NCBI GenBank assembly: GCA_036389035.1
Contig: DASVQQ010000005.1
Span: forward strand, 1-64,000
Reading direction: 5' to 3'
DNA from: Jatrophihabitans sp.
GTDB taxonomy: Bacteria; Actinomycetota; Actinomycetes; Mycobacteriales; Jatrophihabitantaceae
Length of the DNA stretch: 64,000 bases
Shown here: positions 33,542 through 42,713 of the stretch, piece after piece
Layout: each line of letters begins with the position of its first letter
Numbering within the stretch: the first letter of the stretch is position 1
Position numbers and translations under genes: made by a program
Notes under the pieces: model-generated
Database searches by the model: none
What the model saw: only the letters and a program-made list of their open reading frames with translations
What the model was told of the DNA's origin: nothing

Positions 33542-34723
33542 TCAGATGTAGAGCGTGTTGGGCTCCTTGCCGCAGAGGATGCGGCCGTAGAGCTCGGAGT
33601 TGGTGTCCGGATGCATCAGGGCGTGCAGGTTGATGGCCTGGACGTCACGCGAGATCCGCTGCATCGGCACGTCGGAGTAGATCGAGGAGCCGCCACTGGC
33701 CGAGCTGAGAATCTCGACGGCATCCTTGGCCAGCTTGCACACCGCGCCCATGTCGGCACGCGCCTTGGCCCGCTCCCCGATGCTCCACTCCGAGCGCTCG
33801 GCGCACTTGGTGTCCACCACGGAGGCAAGCCGGTGCGCGTGGAACTCAGCCTCGTCGATCTTCATCGAGGCGTCCGAGACCTGAAGGTGGGTGAGCGGGG
33901 CATCGCCCTGGCTGTCGTAGGTGGTGTAGCTGATCTTGCGCTCCGGCAGCCGCTGGAGGAAGGCGTCCTGGGCGGCGAGCCCGAGACCGAGCACCGTGCC
34001 CACCGACGAGGCCGACGCGACCGGCAGCAGCGGCGCGTTGTAGATCGGGGACTTGGCGTTGAGCTTGGAAGCGCCTTGGCCCTGCAGGATCGCCGGCAAT
34101 GGCATGATGCGCTCCTGCGGAACGAACACCTCGTTGGCGACGGTGCTGACGCTTCCGGTGCCCTTCAGGCCCGAGGTGTACCAGTCGTCGACGATGATCA
34201 GGTCCGACATCGGAACCAGCGCGATGATCGGCATCGGCTCGGTGTCCGGACCCACCTGGATCGCGACGATCTCCTGCCAGTGAGCGTGCGGCGCGCCGCT
34301 GATGAAACCCCACTTGCCGTTGACCACGACACCGCCGTCCACCGGGGTCGCCATCGCGGTCGGGCTCAGCGTTCCACAGATCCGGACATCCGGAGTCGAG
34401 AACACCTCGTCCTGCACCTGATCGGGGAACTGGCATGCCATCCAGGTCGGGATCCAGTACACCGACGCCGCCCAGGAGGTGGACCCGTCCGCCCGGCCGA
34501 GCTGGGCGGCGACATCCACCAGGGTGCGGGTGTCGACCTCGTAGCCCCCGTACCGGGCCGGGGTCCGCAGTCGGAACATGCCGGCGGCCGCGATGGCCTC
34601 GATCGCCTCGTCGCTGATCCGCCGGTTCTCCTCAGCCCAGGCAGCATGCTGCTGAATGAGCGGTGCCAGTTCGGACGCACGCTGAACCAGTTCAGCCCGC
34701 GTCGGAACTTCGGTCGTCAACAC
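33542..34723 (-). CDS. Acyl-CoA-dehydrogenase-fold flavin monooxygenase (group D, two-component)
   Basis: A 393-residue protein of acyl-CoA-dehydrogenase fold. It starts at GTG 34723 with AGGAGGAGAAT in front. Segments such as MFRLRTPARYGGYEVDTR, QLGRADGSTSWAASVYW, VNGKWGFISGAPHAHW and a C-terminal helical domain ending ISRDVQAINLHALMHPD are typical of HsaA-, DszC- and KijD3-like oxygenases, not of beta-oxidation dehydrogenases, which have a catalytic Glu and end ...RDAKI. Such enzymes take reduced flavin from a separate reductase and hydroxylate aromatic or sugar-like substrates. The flavin reductase at 42714-43262 is the obvious partner. Confidence 0.85.
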   Translation of the reverse strand: MLTTEVPTRAELVQRASELAPLIQQHAAWAEENRRISDEAIEAIAAAGMFRLRTPARYGGYEVDTRTLVDVAAQLGRADGSTSWAASVYWIPTWMACQFPDQVQDEVFSTPDVRICGTLSPTAMATPVDGGVVVNGKWGFISGAPHAHWQEIVAIQVGPDTEPMPIIALVPMSDLIIVDDWYTSGLKGTGSVSTVANEVFVPQERIMPLPAILQGQGASKLNAKSPIYNAPLLPVASASSVGTVLGLGLAAQDAFLQRLPERKISYTTYDSQGDAPLTHLQVSDASMKIDEAEFHAHRLASVVDTKCAERSEWSIGERAKARADMGAVCKLAKDAVEILSSASGGSSIYSDVPMQRISRDVQAINLHALMHPDTNSELYGRILCGKEPNTLYI

Positions 34724-35270
34724 ATTCTCCTCCTAGATAAAACGATGTCCAAGAACCGTTGGCCGGGGCTTGTCAACATGAACATGGCGCCAGCGATGGG
34801 TACTGCGGGTGCGGTCAGCCGGTGCACTCCAGCAGTGATGGCTCTGGCGGATGTCGGTAACGACCGTTCCATTCACCAGCTCCTGGAGCATCTCTCCACG
34901 TGCGGAACCGGCGCTTGAGTTCTAGACGAGCGGTGCCGGTCCGAGCCGATGGCGCCAATTCCTGGTGCTAGCTGGCCCGCGCCGTCCTAGCCAGCTTGCG
35001 CGAGCCCGGATGGATCGGCAACTGTGCGGATTGCCAACTCGGTCAACGGCATTGGCGAAGATGTTCCACCGCTCGGACGCAGGCAGGATGCAGTGGCCAG
35101 CTGCTGGCTGGAAAGTAGCCGGGCCTGTTCACCGGCGACGTTTCAGACGTTTCTTCCTTTCGCCCGCGCTGCCACCGTGCGGCCCTGGGTGGGCGGCCGG
35201 CGTCGTGCCTTGAACCTCTCAAGGACAAGGCCACGACGGCGGCAGGCTTCACTTCGTGGGAGGAACTGCG
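34724..35270. other. Divergent intergenic region
   Basis: About 550 bases between the minus-strand monooxygenase and the plus-strand crotonase. Frames here are short and unsupported. A TTGACA facing left lies near 34768-34773 but without a convincing -10. It must hold both promoters. Confidence 0.4.
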
Positions 35271-36044
35271 ATGTCCGACGGCGCCGAGATCCCGGTGCTC
35301 AGCGACCGCCGCGGCGCGGTGGCGGTGCTGCGGCTGAACCGGCCGGCGGTTTGCAACGCGCTCAGCGCGGGACTGGTGAGCAGGCTCGCGGCGATGCTGC
35401 TCGAGCTCGATGACAGTCCGGACACCCGGGCGGTTGTGCTGACCGGATCACCACCGGGTTTCTGCTCCGGTTCGGACCTGACGGAGCTCGCCGGGCTGCC
35501 GGCCACCGAGAAGGTGCGACACGAGGACCGGACCGGGCGCCTTGCTCGGATGCTGGCGCAGCTCGACATTCCGGTGGTGGCCGCGGTGGAGGGTTTCGCC
35601 TTGGGCGGCGGCTTTCTGCTGGCCACCAGTTGCGATGTGGTCATCAGTGCCTCGCAGGCCCGCTGGCAGTTGCCGGAGGTGGGGCTGGGCTGGGTGCCGC
35701 CATGGGGACTGCACAGTCTGGTGGCCAGGGTGGGGCCGGCTGCTGCCAGGCGGTTGGCATGGGGTGAGCAGCCGCTGTCCGGCCGGCAACTGCACCGCAT
35801 CGGCGCGGTGGATGAGATCAGCGAGCCGGGCCACGCGCTGCGGGACGCGATGCGGGTCGCGCTCAGGCTTGCCACGTTGCCGCCGCACGCGGTCGCTTCG
35901 ACCAAGCGCGCGCTGGTCGAGGCAGGAGCCGCCGAAGGCATGGATGCCCGGACCTCACCGATGTTCGGCCTGGACGGCCTGACGAGCACCGCTCAGCTCA
36001 GTTTTGACAGGTTCAGCCGCCCTGAACGCGATCAGGCTCCATGA
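35271..36044 (+). CDS. Enoyl-CoA hydratase/isomerase (crotonase) family protein
   Basis: A 257-residue crotonase-fold protein starting at ATG 35271 after GGGAGGAACTGCG. The oxyanion-hole segments are FCSGSDLTELAG and VEGFALGGGFLLATSCDVV; WQLPEVGLGWVPPWGL follows, where hydratases carry a catalytic Glu in the PE dyad. It may hydrate, isomerise or hydrolyse an acyl-CoA. Its stop overlaps the start of the CoA-transferase gene by four bases (ATGA), so the two act in one pathway on a CoA ester. Confidence 0.9.
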   Translation: MSDGAEIPVLSDRRGAVAVLRLNRPAVCNALSAGLVSRLAAMLLELDDSPDTRAVVLTGSPPGFCSGSDLTELAGLPATEKVRHEDRTGRLARMLAQLDIPVVAAVEGFALGGGFLLATSCDVVISASQARWQLPEVGLGWVPPWGLHSLVARVGPAAARRLAWGEQPLSGRQLHRIGAVDEISEPGHALRDAMRVALRLATLPPHAVASTKRALVEAGAAEGMDARTSPMFGLDGLTSTAQLSFDRFSRPERDQAP

Positions 36045-37624
36045 GCCGGCCGGCTCGGTCGCGGAGCAAGGTATGCGATCTGTCGGCCGCGGTGGCTGTG
36101 ATCACCGACCACCAGGCGGTGGCCTGCACCGGGGTGCTCGGTTGGATCACCCCGGACGCGGTGCTGCGTGCGCTCGGTGAGCGCTTCGAACGGACCGGCT
36201 CGCCACGGCAGCTGACGTTCTACTTCCCGTGCGCCGTCGGCGACGCGATGGGTATCGGCGGCATGGACCACGTCGCCCGGCCGGGCCTGATGGCTCGGAT
36301 CATCTCCGGCTCCTATATCAACCCACGGCATCCGGTCACCGGCGCCCGCCCGGCGCTGACCGAGCTGATCCGCAACGACCTGGTACAAGCGCACAGCTGG
36401 CCGATCGGCGCCAGCATGCACTGGCTGCGCGAGGTGGCCCGTGGCAGCCCGGGTTACCTGACCCGGATCGGCCTGGGCACCTATATCGACCCGAGGCACG
36501 GTGGCGGCAGGTTCACTCCGTCGGCCCGGGACGGCCTGGTCGAGGTGGTGCGGTTTCGCGGTGAGGAGTTCCTGTTCTATCCGAGCTGGCCCCTGGACGT
36601 CGCGATCCTGCGGGCCAGCTCGGCCGACGAGCACGGCAACCTCTCGTTCGAGGATCTGCCGCTCACCTCGGCCAATCTGGCCCTGGCACTGGCGGTGAAG
36701 GCCAGCGGCGGGACTGTCATCGCCCAAGTCGGCAGGATCGTGCCGCGCGGCAGCCGGGCCGCTCAGCAGGTGCGGATCCCGGGTGCGCTGGTCGACCACG
36801 TGGTACCGGTGACCGGCCAGCCGGTGGGCACCGATGTGCTGTCAGACCCGGGCTACCTGGCACCGGTTCCCGACGCCGTTCAACGGCTGCCCCGGTTGCC
36901 GGCCGGAGCGGACAAGGTCATCGCCCGCCGGGTGTCCCAGGAACTCCGGGTCGGTGAGACCACCATCCTGGGATTCGGCGGATCCTCCGACGCCATCCTG
37001 GCGATGGCCGAGGACGGCAGCCTGGACGGCGGCCGGGTGAACGACTACGTCTTCACCACCGAACACGGGCCGTTCGGCGGGGTGGTCATGAACGGCTGGC
37101 AGTTCTCGGCCAACTACTCACCCGAGGCGCTGCTGGACGGCGGATCCCAGTTCGACTTCATCCACGGCGGCGGCTGCGACTTCGCGGTGCTGGCCTTCGC
37201 TCAGATCGACGCGGACGGCAATGTCAATGTCAGCCGGTTCGGCGAGGCCAGCCCCGGCGGTGGGGGTTTCACCGATATCGCTGAAAGCGTCCGTCGGCTG
37301 GTCTTCGCGGGCACCTTCACCACCCAGGGCCTCCAGGTCAGCAGCGCGGGCGGCCGGTTGAGCGTGCGGCGCGAGGGCAAGGTCACCAAGTTCGTTCCCG
37401 AGGTCGAGCTGATCACCTATCGGGCTGGCGCGGGGGTGCGGCGCGGTCAGCAGGCCAGGATCATCACCGAGCGGGCCGTCTTCGACATCACCGCCGACGG
37501 CATCGTCCTGATCGAGATCGCGCCGGGCATCGACCTGCACCGGGATCTGCTGCGGTTGATGGGCTTTCCGGTCATCCTCGCCGAAAACCTGCGCACCATG
37601 GACCCGGCGCTGTTCCGTCCGTGA
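36041..37624 (+). CDS. Acetate/propionate CoA-transferase-type enzyme (fused alpha and beta domains)
   Basis: A 527-residue protein with both CoA-transferase domains in one chain, as in YdiF/propionate CoA-transferase. N-terminal: GWITPDAVLRALGERF, GDAMGIGGMDHVARPGLMAR, GLGTYIDPRHGGGRF. C-terminal: a catalytic Glu341 in VFTTEHGPFGGVV, the position at which the acyl-glutamyl thioester forms, and VPEVELITYRAG near the end. It moves CoA between carboxylic acids. Coupled to the crotonase gene in front and followed at 103 bases by a hydrolase. The substrate in this locus is unknown. Confidence 0.9.
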   Translation: MSRPARSRSKVCDLSAAVAVITDHQAVACTGVLGWITPDAVLRALGERFERTGSPRQLTFYFPCAVGDAMGIGGMDHVARPGLMARIISGSYINPRHPVTGARPALTELIRNDLVQAHSWPIGASMHWLREVARGSPGYLTRIGLGTYIDPRHGGGRFTPSARDGLVEVVRFRGEEFLFYPSWPLDVAILRASSADEHGNLSFEDLPLTSANLALALAVKASGGTVIAQVGRIVPRGSRAAQQVRIPGALVDHVVPVTGQPVGTDVLSDPGYLAPVPDAVQRLPRLPAGADKVIARRVSQELRVGETTILGFGGSSDAILAMAEDGSLDGGRVNDYVFTTEHGPFGGVVMNGWQFSANYSPEALLDGGSQFDFIHGGGCDFAVLAFAQIDADGNVNVSRFGEASPGGGGFTDIAESVRRLVFAGTFTTQGLQVSSAGGRLSVRREGKVTKFVPEVELITYRAGAGVRRGQQARIITERAVFDITADGIVLIEIAPGIDLHRDLLRLMGFPVILAENLRTMDPALFRP

Positions 37625-37727
37625 CCCGGCTGGGAGCTGTCGCCTGACGGCCCTGGCAGCGCTGAGCGTGGCGCTGGTCGGGCATGATGTCGCTGCCCCG
37701 ACCGCAGGCCGAGAAGAGAGGCAGTCG

Positions 37728-38603
37728 ATGAGCGCGACCAGCACCCAGACGGTGGCGGTGCCCGGCGCGCGGCTGCACTGCGAGGTCAGGGGCTGCGGGC
37801 CGATGCTGCTGCTGATTGCCGGCGCGGCCGCCGACGCGCGCGCCATGGCCGGGCTGGCCACCCGGCTCGCGGCGAAGTACCTGACGGTCACCTATGACAT
37901 GCGAGGCCTGTCGCGCAGCGTGCTGGACGGTCCGGCCGCGGATGTCGGCATCGAGGTGCTGGCCGACGACGCGCACCGGATCCTGACAGCGTTGAGCTCG
38001 GAGCCTGCCTACGTGCTCGGCTCCAGCGGCGGGGGCCTGGTCGGGCTGGAGCTGGCCGCCCGGCACCCTGAGCAGGTGCGGGCCCTGATCGCGCACGAGC
38101 CCGCGGCGATGACGCTGTTGCCCTACAGCCAGCAGTGGCAGGACTTCGTCGATGAGCTCGAGGACCTTCACCGGCGCCACGGAGCCGGCGTCGCGATGGG
38201 CCGGTTCCTGGACGGCATCGAGGCGGTCCCCGGGCCTGGCACCTCCCGGATCGGCCGGCTGAGCCCGCGGCTGGCGGATCAGCTACCGGACGTGTCCCGG
38301 ATGTCGCCGCGGACCCGCGCGTTGATGCGCCGGTCGCAGGCCAACATGGATCACTTCTTCACCCATCAGATCCGCCGGGCGGCCGGCTACCTCCCTGATA
38401 TCGAGGCCTTGGCCAGGATCAGCAGCAGGATCGTGATCGGAGTGGGAGTGGCCTCCGGTGGGCAGGCGCCTCAGGTGGCCGCGCGTGAGGTGGCACGGCG
38501 CCTCGGTGTCGACGTCGTGGAATTCCCGGGCGATCACCAGGGATACGCGACCGCGTCCGCCGAATTCGCTCGCGCCGTGGACCGCGTGCTGTCCTCGGAG
38601 TGA
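37728..38603 (+). CDS. Alpha/beta-hydrolase
   Basis: A 291-residue cytoplasmic hydrolase, start ATG 37728 after GAGAGGCAGTCG. The nucleophile elbow is YVLGSSGGGLVGLELA (Ser in GSSGG), the strand before it carries VTYDMRGLSRS, and the late His lies in FPGDHQGYA. It could be an esterase, thioesterase or epoxide-type hydrolase. It lies between the CoA-transferase and a P450, all reading right, which suggests an operon. Confidence 0.85.
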   Translation: MSATSTQTVAVPGARLHCEVRGCGPMLLLIAGAAADARAMAGLATRLAAKYLTVTYDMRGLSRSVLDGPAADVGIEVLADDAHRILTALSSEPAYVLGSSGGGLVGLELAARHPEQVRALIAHEPAAMTLLPYSQQWQDFVDELEDLHRRHGAGVAMGRFLDGIEAVPGPGTSRIGRLSPRLADQLPDVSRMSPRTRALMRRSQANMDHFFTHQIRRAAGYLPDIEALARISSRIVIGVGVASGGQAPQVAAREVARRLGVDVVEFPGDHQGYATASAEFARAVDRVLSSE

Positions 38604-38721
38604 GTCCGACCAGGCCACCGAGATCGGCGCATCGCCGAAGAGGCGCCGGCGGGGCGGCCGGCGCACGATCGTCGGGAGCCGGCCGCGCGGCCGGACGAGG
38701 GCGGGTCGGGATGCGTGGTGA

Positions 38722-39990
38722 GTGGACCGGGGTGACGTGACGGAGTCAGCGCCGCGCCAGTCGCCGTTGGCGACGATCCGGGAGCTGGTCGGGTCACCGG
38801 GGCGCACCCATCCCTACCCCCGCTATGAGCTGTTGCGCGAGCACGGCGCCGTCGTCGCCGTCCGACCCGGGCTGATGGTCGTGGTCGGTTACGCCGAATG
38901 CGACGCCGCATTGCGCGATAGCCGGCTGCGGGTGCAGGACGGACTGAGCTATGACGCCATCTACCCTGACTGGCGCGAGCATCCCGCGTTGCGCGGCTAT
39001 ATCGACTCGATGCTGTACCGCAATCCGCCTGACCACGCGCGCATGCGCCGGTTGGTGAGCAGTGGCTTCACCCCGCGCCGGGTCAACGGCTTGCGTCCTG
39101 CCATCGAGCAGCTGATCGATCGACTGCTGGATCGGCTGGCCGAAGCCGGCGGGGCAGGCGCTCCGGTCGACTTCATCGCCGAGTTCGCCTCCCGGCTGCC
39201 GATCGCGGTGATCAGCGCCCTGCTGGGAGTGCCCGAGCAGGATCAGGCGTGGTTTCGCCGGATCGCCGCCGACGTGACGATCGCACTGGAGGGAATCACC
39301 AATCTCGACGCGCTGTCTGTTGCCGATGCGGCCATGCGGGACCTCAGCGCCTATTTCGTGGCCCTGATCGAGCGCCGCCGGCCCGAGCCGGCCGACGACG
39401 TGATCAGCGTGCTGGCGCATTCCGGTGTGGAGCGGCTCAACCAGCAGGAGCTGGTGGCCAACATGATGCTGCTGCTGACCGCCGGGTTCGAGACGACCAG
39501 CTTCCTGCTCGGGCACTGCCTGCTGCTGGCCTGCCAGCATCCCGACCTGGCCCGGCGACTGCGTGCCGAACCGGGCTTCTCGGTCAACTACGTGGAAGAG
39601 ACGCTGCGGTTCGAGGCGCCGGTGCAGGCAACCAGCCGGTGGGCCGCTACCGAGCTGAGGCTGCTGGGTCACGCGGTGCCGGCCGGCACCAAATTGGTGC
39701 TCATCCTGGGAGCGGCCAACCGGGATCCGCGCCGCTTCGCCGACCCGGACCGGTTCGACCCTGACCGCGGCGACATCCAACCGCTGAGCTTCGGCGCCGG
39801 CAGCCATTTCTGCCTGGGCGCGCCGCTGTCCCGGATGGAGGCCCAGATCGCTTTGCCCAGGTTGCTGCGCCGGTTTCCGGAGCTTGCCCTCGCCGGAGCG
39901 CCGGTGCGCCGCGACACCTGGGTGGGCCGCGGCTTGGACGAGCTGCCGATCAGCCTGGGTCAGAAGTTGCCGGCCCGGGCGGGCGCCTGA
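38722..39990 (+). CDS. Cytochrome P450, class I bacterial type
   Basis: A 422-residue P450 of normal length for the CYP107/CYP105-like group. I-helix motif LTAGFETTSFLLGH, ExxR in VEETLRFEAPVQ, haem-thiolate Cys364 in FGAGSHFCLGAPLSR. The AGFETT motif replaces the usual AGHETT. Starts at GTG 38722; GTG 38737, with GGGG upstream, is an alternative. It ends the rightward crotonase-CoA transferase-hydrolase-P450 series. It is unlike the first P450 in the window, so two different oxidations are likely. Confidence 0.92.
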   Translation: MDRGDVTESAPRQSPLATIRELVGSPGRTHPYPRYELLREHGAVVAVRPGLMVVVGYAECDAALRDSRLRVQDGLSYDAIYPDWREHPALRGYIDSMLYRNPPDHARMRRLVSSGFTPRRVNGLRPAIEQLIDRLLDRLAEAGGAGAPVDFIAEFASRLPIAVISALLGVPEQDQAWFRRIAADVTIALEGITNLDALSVADAAMRDLSAYFVALIERRRPEPADDVISVLAHSGVERLNQQELVANMMLLLTAGFETTSFLLGHCLLLACQHPDLARRLRAEPGFSVNYVEETLRFEAPVQATSRWAATELRLLGHAVPAGTKLVLILGAANRDPRRFADPDRFDPDRGDIQPLSFGAGSHFCLGAPLSRMEAQIALPRLLRRFPELALAGAPVRRDTWVGRGLDELPISLGQKLPARAGA

Positions 39991-40015
39991 CGCAGGGCGT
40001 CAGCGGGCAGCACGC

Positions 40016-40888
40016 TCAGGACGCGCGACTGGCGGCCTTGCGAGCCAGCCACGACTCGTGGGCGGCTCGCACCTTGGTCCACAACGCCTCGCGTCGCTCG
40101 GGTTCGAGGTCGGTGAGTCCGAGGGCGAAGACGTCGGCCAGCGCTTCGAACCATTCGTCCCGGGTGCTCAGCTCCCGGACCGTCCGGCCGGTGCTGTCGA
40201 CACGGCGCAGCAGGCAGCCGGTCAGGGTGTCGATGCTGCTCGCGTCGCGGCGCATGACAGTCAGCGCGCGCACCAGCCGCGATTCCGGCGAGCTCACCAG
40301 GTAGTGGTGCCATCGATGAAATTCCTGCTGGCGGGCCGGCTCCATCCGAATGTCGATACCGGTCACCGAACCGCGCGGGTCGTGATCCAGCCGGAGGCCG
40401 CCGGGTTCGGCCCTCGAGCGGCTCAGCCGGTAGTTGAACGGGCCCTGCTGGTGGGGTCCCGGCCTGGCCGGCACGGGCTCGTGCAGGCCGTCCCCGAGCC
40501 CGACGTCGACCAGCCAGTCGAGTCCGTCGAGCTTGACCGACAAGGCCATGTGCGGCGCGACGTCGGCGTTGACGGCCGGCATCCCGGCGCTGGCCTGGAC
40601 TCCGGCGGCATGCCTGGTGACCTGGTAGCCCAGTGCCGCCAGCAGCACCGAGAAGGCGGTGTTGAGTTGCACGCAATAGCCACCCCGACCGCGCAGGATC
40701 CGGTTCACCGCATGGTGTGGCTGCACCGACGTCCACCGGCCGAGCTGGATGTCGATGACCTCGTAGGGAACCCGCTCGACATGTGCTCGGTGCAACCCGA
40801 ACAGCCCCTCGACCGACGGCTGGCCGGGATCGGTGACTTGCAGCCGGCGCAGGTAGCAGGCCACGCCCTCGGCTGAGATGACTGGCAT
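40016..40888 (-). CDS. Arylamine N-acetyltransferase (NAT) family protein
   Basis: A 290-residue protein with the full catalytic triad: Cys72 in RGGYCVQLN, His113 in VAPHMALSV and Asp128 in LVDVGLGDG, at the spacing usual for NATs. These enzymes transfer an acetyl or larger acyl group from a CoA thioester to an aromatic amine, hydrazine or, in polyketide pathways, form amides or close rings (RifF type). ATG 40888 follows GAGGAGAACCG. Within the enediyne locus it may acylate an aromatic amine, but this is not shown. Confidence 0.88.
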   Translation of the reverse strand: MPVISAEGVACYLRRLQVTDPGQPSVEGLFGLHRAHVERVPYEVIDIQLGRWTSVQPHHAVNRILRGRGGYCVQLNTAFSVLLAALGYQVTRHAAGVQASAGMPAVNADVAPHMALSVKLDGLDWLVDVGLGDGLHEPVPARPGPHQQGPFNYRLSRSRAEPGGLRLDHDPRGSVTGIDIRMEPARQQEFHRWHHYLVSSPESRLVRALTVMRRDASSIDTLTGCLLRRVDSTGRTVRELSTRDEWFEALADVFALGLTDLEPERREALWTKVRAAHESWLARKAASRAS

Positions 40889-41141
40889 CGGTTCTCCTCA
40901 GCGCGGCCGGCTCGAGCTGGCCGGGTGAGACGACTCCTTCCATCCTCAGCGTGGCGCCGACCGGCGCCACCTCTGAGAGTGCCGGCTGAACAAGGGCAAT
41001 CGCCGGCAGCTGGGCACGGGTCCGCAACAGGAGAGGTGGCCGGCAGCGTGCGCGGAGCGAGGATTGATCAAGCCCGGCGTTCCACGCCCGCGCACCGCTC
41101 GCTTTCGCGGCCAGCGCAGCCCTGTACTGAAAGGCGAACAG

Positions 41142-41900
41142 ATGCCCGACCTTCCTCGGGCTGTGGCCGCATCGCTCGAGCGGCCACGGGTCGCAGCGGG
41201 TGCGGAGTCGCCGGACTCCACGCCAGGATGTCAGGACCCCGACGCCCCGGCTCGCTGGGAGGATCAGCTGCCGGCTCTGATCAACCGGCTGGGACTGGCA
41301 ACCGACGGCGTCGTGCAGGTCGGGGCGCACGTCGGCCAGGAGGTGCCGGCCCTGACCCGGTGCGGGTTCCGCCGGCTGGTGATGGTAGAGCCCAATTCCG
41401 ACCACACCGCGGCGTTGCGGCGGCAGTTGCACCTGCACCACCTCGACGCCGGCCTGCCCGTCCCCGTCGACGGCCTGCCAGCCCGCGAGGTGGTGCTGGC
41501 CGCGGCCGGCCGCGAGCGTGGCCAGGTGGTGCTGCACGTCACCGAGTACGACCAGCAGGCCAGCATGCTGATGCCGCTGTCGCCGATGGCGGTGATCCGC
41601 CAGGACACGATCGCGGTGATTCCGGTGCGCGAGGTGCAGGCCGGTTGCAACGTGCTGGTCATCGACGCCCAGGGCGCGGAGCTCGAGGTGCTGGCGGGTA
41701 CCGACCTGAGCCGGTTGCAACTGGCCGTCATCGAGGGCAGCACCTGGGCGCGGTATGACGGGGGAGCCACCCTGGAGTCGATCGGGGGCTACATGCGCTC
41801 GCGGGGCTGGGCCCAGATCGCGTACTGGGCCCACGCCCGACCGCACGTGGCCGACGTCGCGTGGCTGGCGCCGCCGTCCCAGCCGGCTGATCCGCCCTGA
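41142..41900 (+). CDS. FkbM-type methyltransferase-like protein
   Basis: A 252-residue protein with a Rossmann-type core: VVQVGAHVGQEVPALTRCG is the SAM-binding loop, FRRLVMVEPN contains the acidic residue after strand 2, and VLVIDAQGAELEVLAGTDL corresponds to the FkbM motif D-x-x-G-x-E. The last part is degenerate. FkbM proteins methylate hydroxyl groups of sugars or polyketides. The start ATG 41142 follows AAAGGCGAACAG. It stands opposite to both neighbours. Whether it methylates the enediyne or a surface sugar is open. Confidence 0.7.
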   Translation: MPDLPRAVAASLERPRVAAGAESPDSTPGCQDPDAPARWEDQLPALINRLGLATDGVVQVGAHVGQEVPALTRCGFRRLVMVEPNSDHTAALRRQLHLHHLDAGLPVPVDGLPAREVVLAAAGRERGQVVLHVTEYDQQASMLMPLSPMAVIRQDTIAVIPVREVQAGCNVLVIDAQGAELEVLAGTDLSRLQLAVIEGSTWARYDGGATLESIGGYMRSRGWAQIAYWAHARPHVADVAWLAPPSQPADPP

Positions 41901-41924
41901 GCGTGGGGCAGCGCCGGCAACGGC

Positions 41925-42572
41925 TCAGACGTGGAAGGTCTTGGCGAACTCGGTGAGCAGCTCGGGGTCACCGGTCACCCGGACGCTGCCGCTTTCAAGG
42001 GCCTCTGACGGGGTGACCCTGCCGGTGAGCAGGGCTGCCAGAGCGTGGCCGGTCTCGATCACCAGGTCGGGATCGGCCTGCGGGCCGTCAACGAGGCCCA
42101 GCTCGCCGTCCTGCACGGTCAGGCCGATGACGACCCCGTTGACCCTCAGCTCGTAGCTGACCGGCACCGGCGGCTTCGGCGAGCCGGCAGCCCAATAGAG
42201 CGCGCGCATGCCCATCAGCAGCGAGGCGGGCGTGTAGATGTCATCGTCGTCCGGCGGACCCATCGACTGGGCGCCCCAGAGGCCCAGTCGCAGCAGGATG
42301 TCGTCGAGTTCGCGACCGTAGTCGGTGAGCTCGTAGACCACCGCGGTCGCCGGACGGGGCAGGATGCGCCGCTGCAGCACTCCGGACTGCTCCAGCTCCT
42401 TCAACCGGGCCGACAGGACGTTGGTCGGTATCCGCGGCAGGCCCTGCCGCAGGTCGGTGAAACGCTTGGGTCCGAGGATCAGATCCCGGACGATGAGCAG
42501 CGCCCAGCGCTCGCCGACGATCTCCAGGGCACGGCTCAGCCCGCAGATCTGTCCGTAGCTTCGACGCGCCAT
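41925..42572 (-). CDS. HxlR-family winged-helix regulator with a C-terminal extension
   Basis: A 215-residue protein. Residues 1 to about 105 are an HxlR domain: CGLSRALEIVGERWALLIV, LILGPKRFTDLRQGLPRIP, TNVLSARLKELEQSGVLQRR and VVYELTDYGRELDDILL. The remaining 110 residues (LRVNGVVIGLTVQDGELGLV, DPDLVIETGHALAALLTGR) resemble an SCP-2/ligand-binding type domain. Such proteins sense small molecules and often repress oxidation genes. Start ATG 42572; an earlier TTG at 42614 is less likely. A promoter-like TTGCAA-GATATT pair precedes it. Confidence 0.85.
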   Translation of the reverse strand: MARRSYGQICGLSRALEIVGERWALLIVRDLILGPKRFTDLRQGLPRIPTNVLSARLKELEQSGVLQRRILPRPATAVVYELTDYGRELDDILLRLGLWGAQSMGPPDDDDIYTPASLLMGMRALYWAAGSPKPPVPVSYELRVNGVVIGLTVQDGELGLVDGPQADPDLVIETGHALAALLTGRVTPSEALESGSVRVTGDPELLTEFAKTFHV

Positions 42573-42633
42573 ACGCCGGGACTCTACAGCCTGGTTGTTT
42601 TGCGAGAGAGGCAATCTTGGGCAAATTGTTCTG

Positions 42634-42663
42634 AATATCCAAGGGCCTGAACGCCGTTTGCAA
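42634..42663 (-). promoter_or_regulatory. Candidate promoter for the HxlR gene
   Basis: On the minus strand TTGCAA (42663-42658), an 18-base spacer, and GATATT (42639-42634), about 60 bases ahead of the chosen start. The DNA is AT-rich here compared with its surroundings. Confidence 0.4.
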
Positions 42664-42713
42664 GTATTAGATGGGGTTGGACGGCCATTGAGACAAGTTG
42701 CCCTCGTTAGCCC

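Noticed and set aside
33542-34723. Beta-oxidation acyl-CoA dehydrogenase
   Set aside because: The protein has HsaA/DszC-like segments and no obvious catalytic Glu region, and a flavin reductase is available in the core operon; a flavin monooxygenase is more likely.
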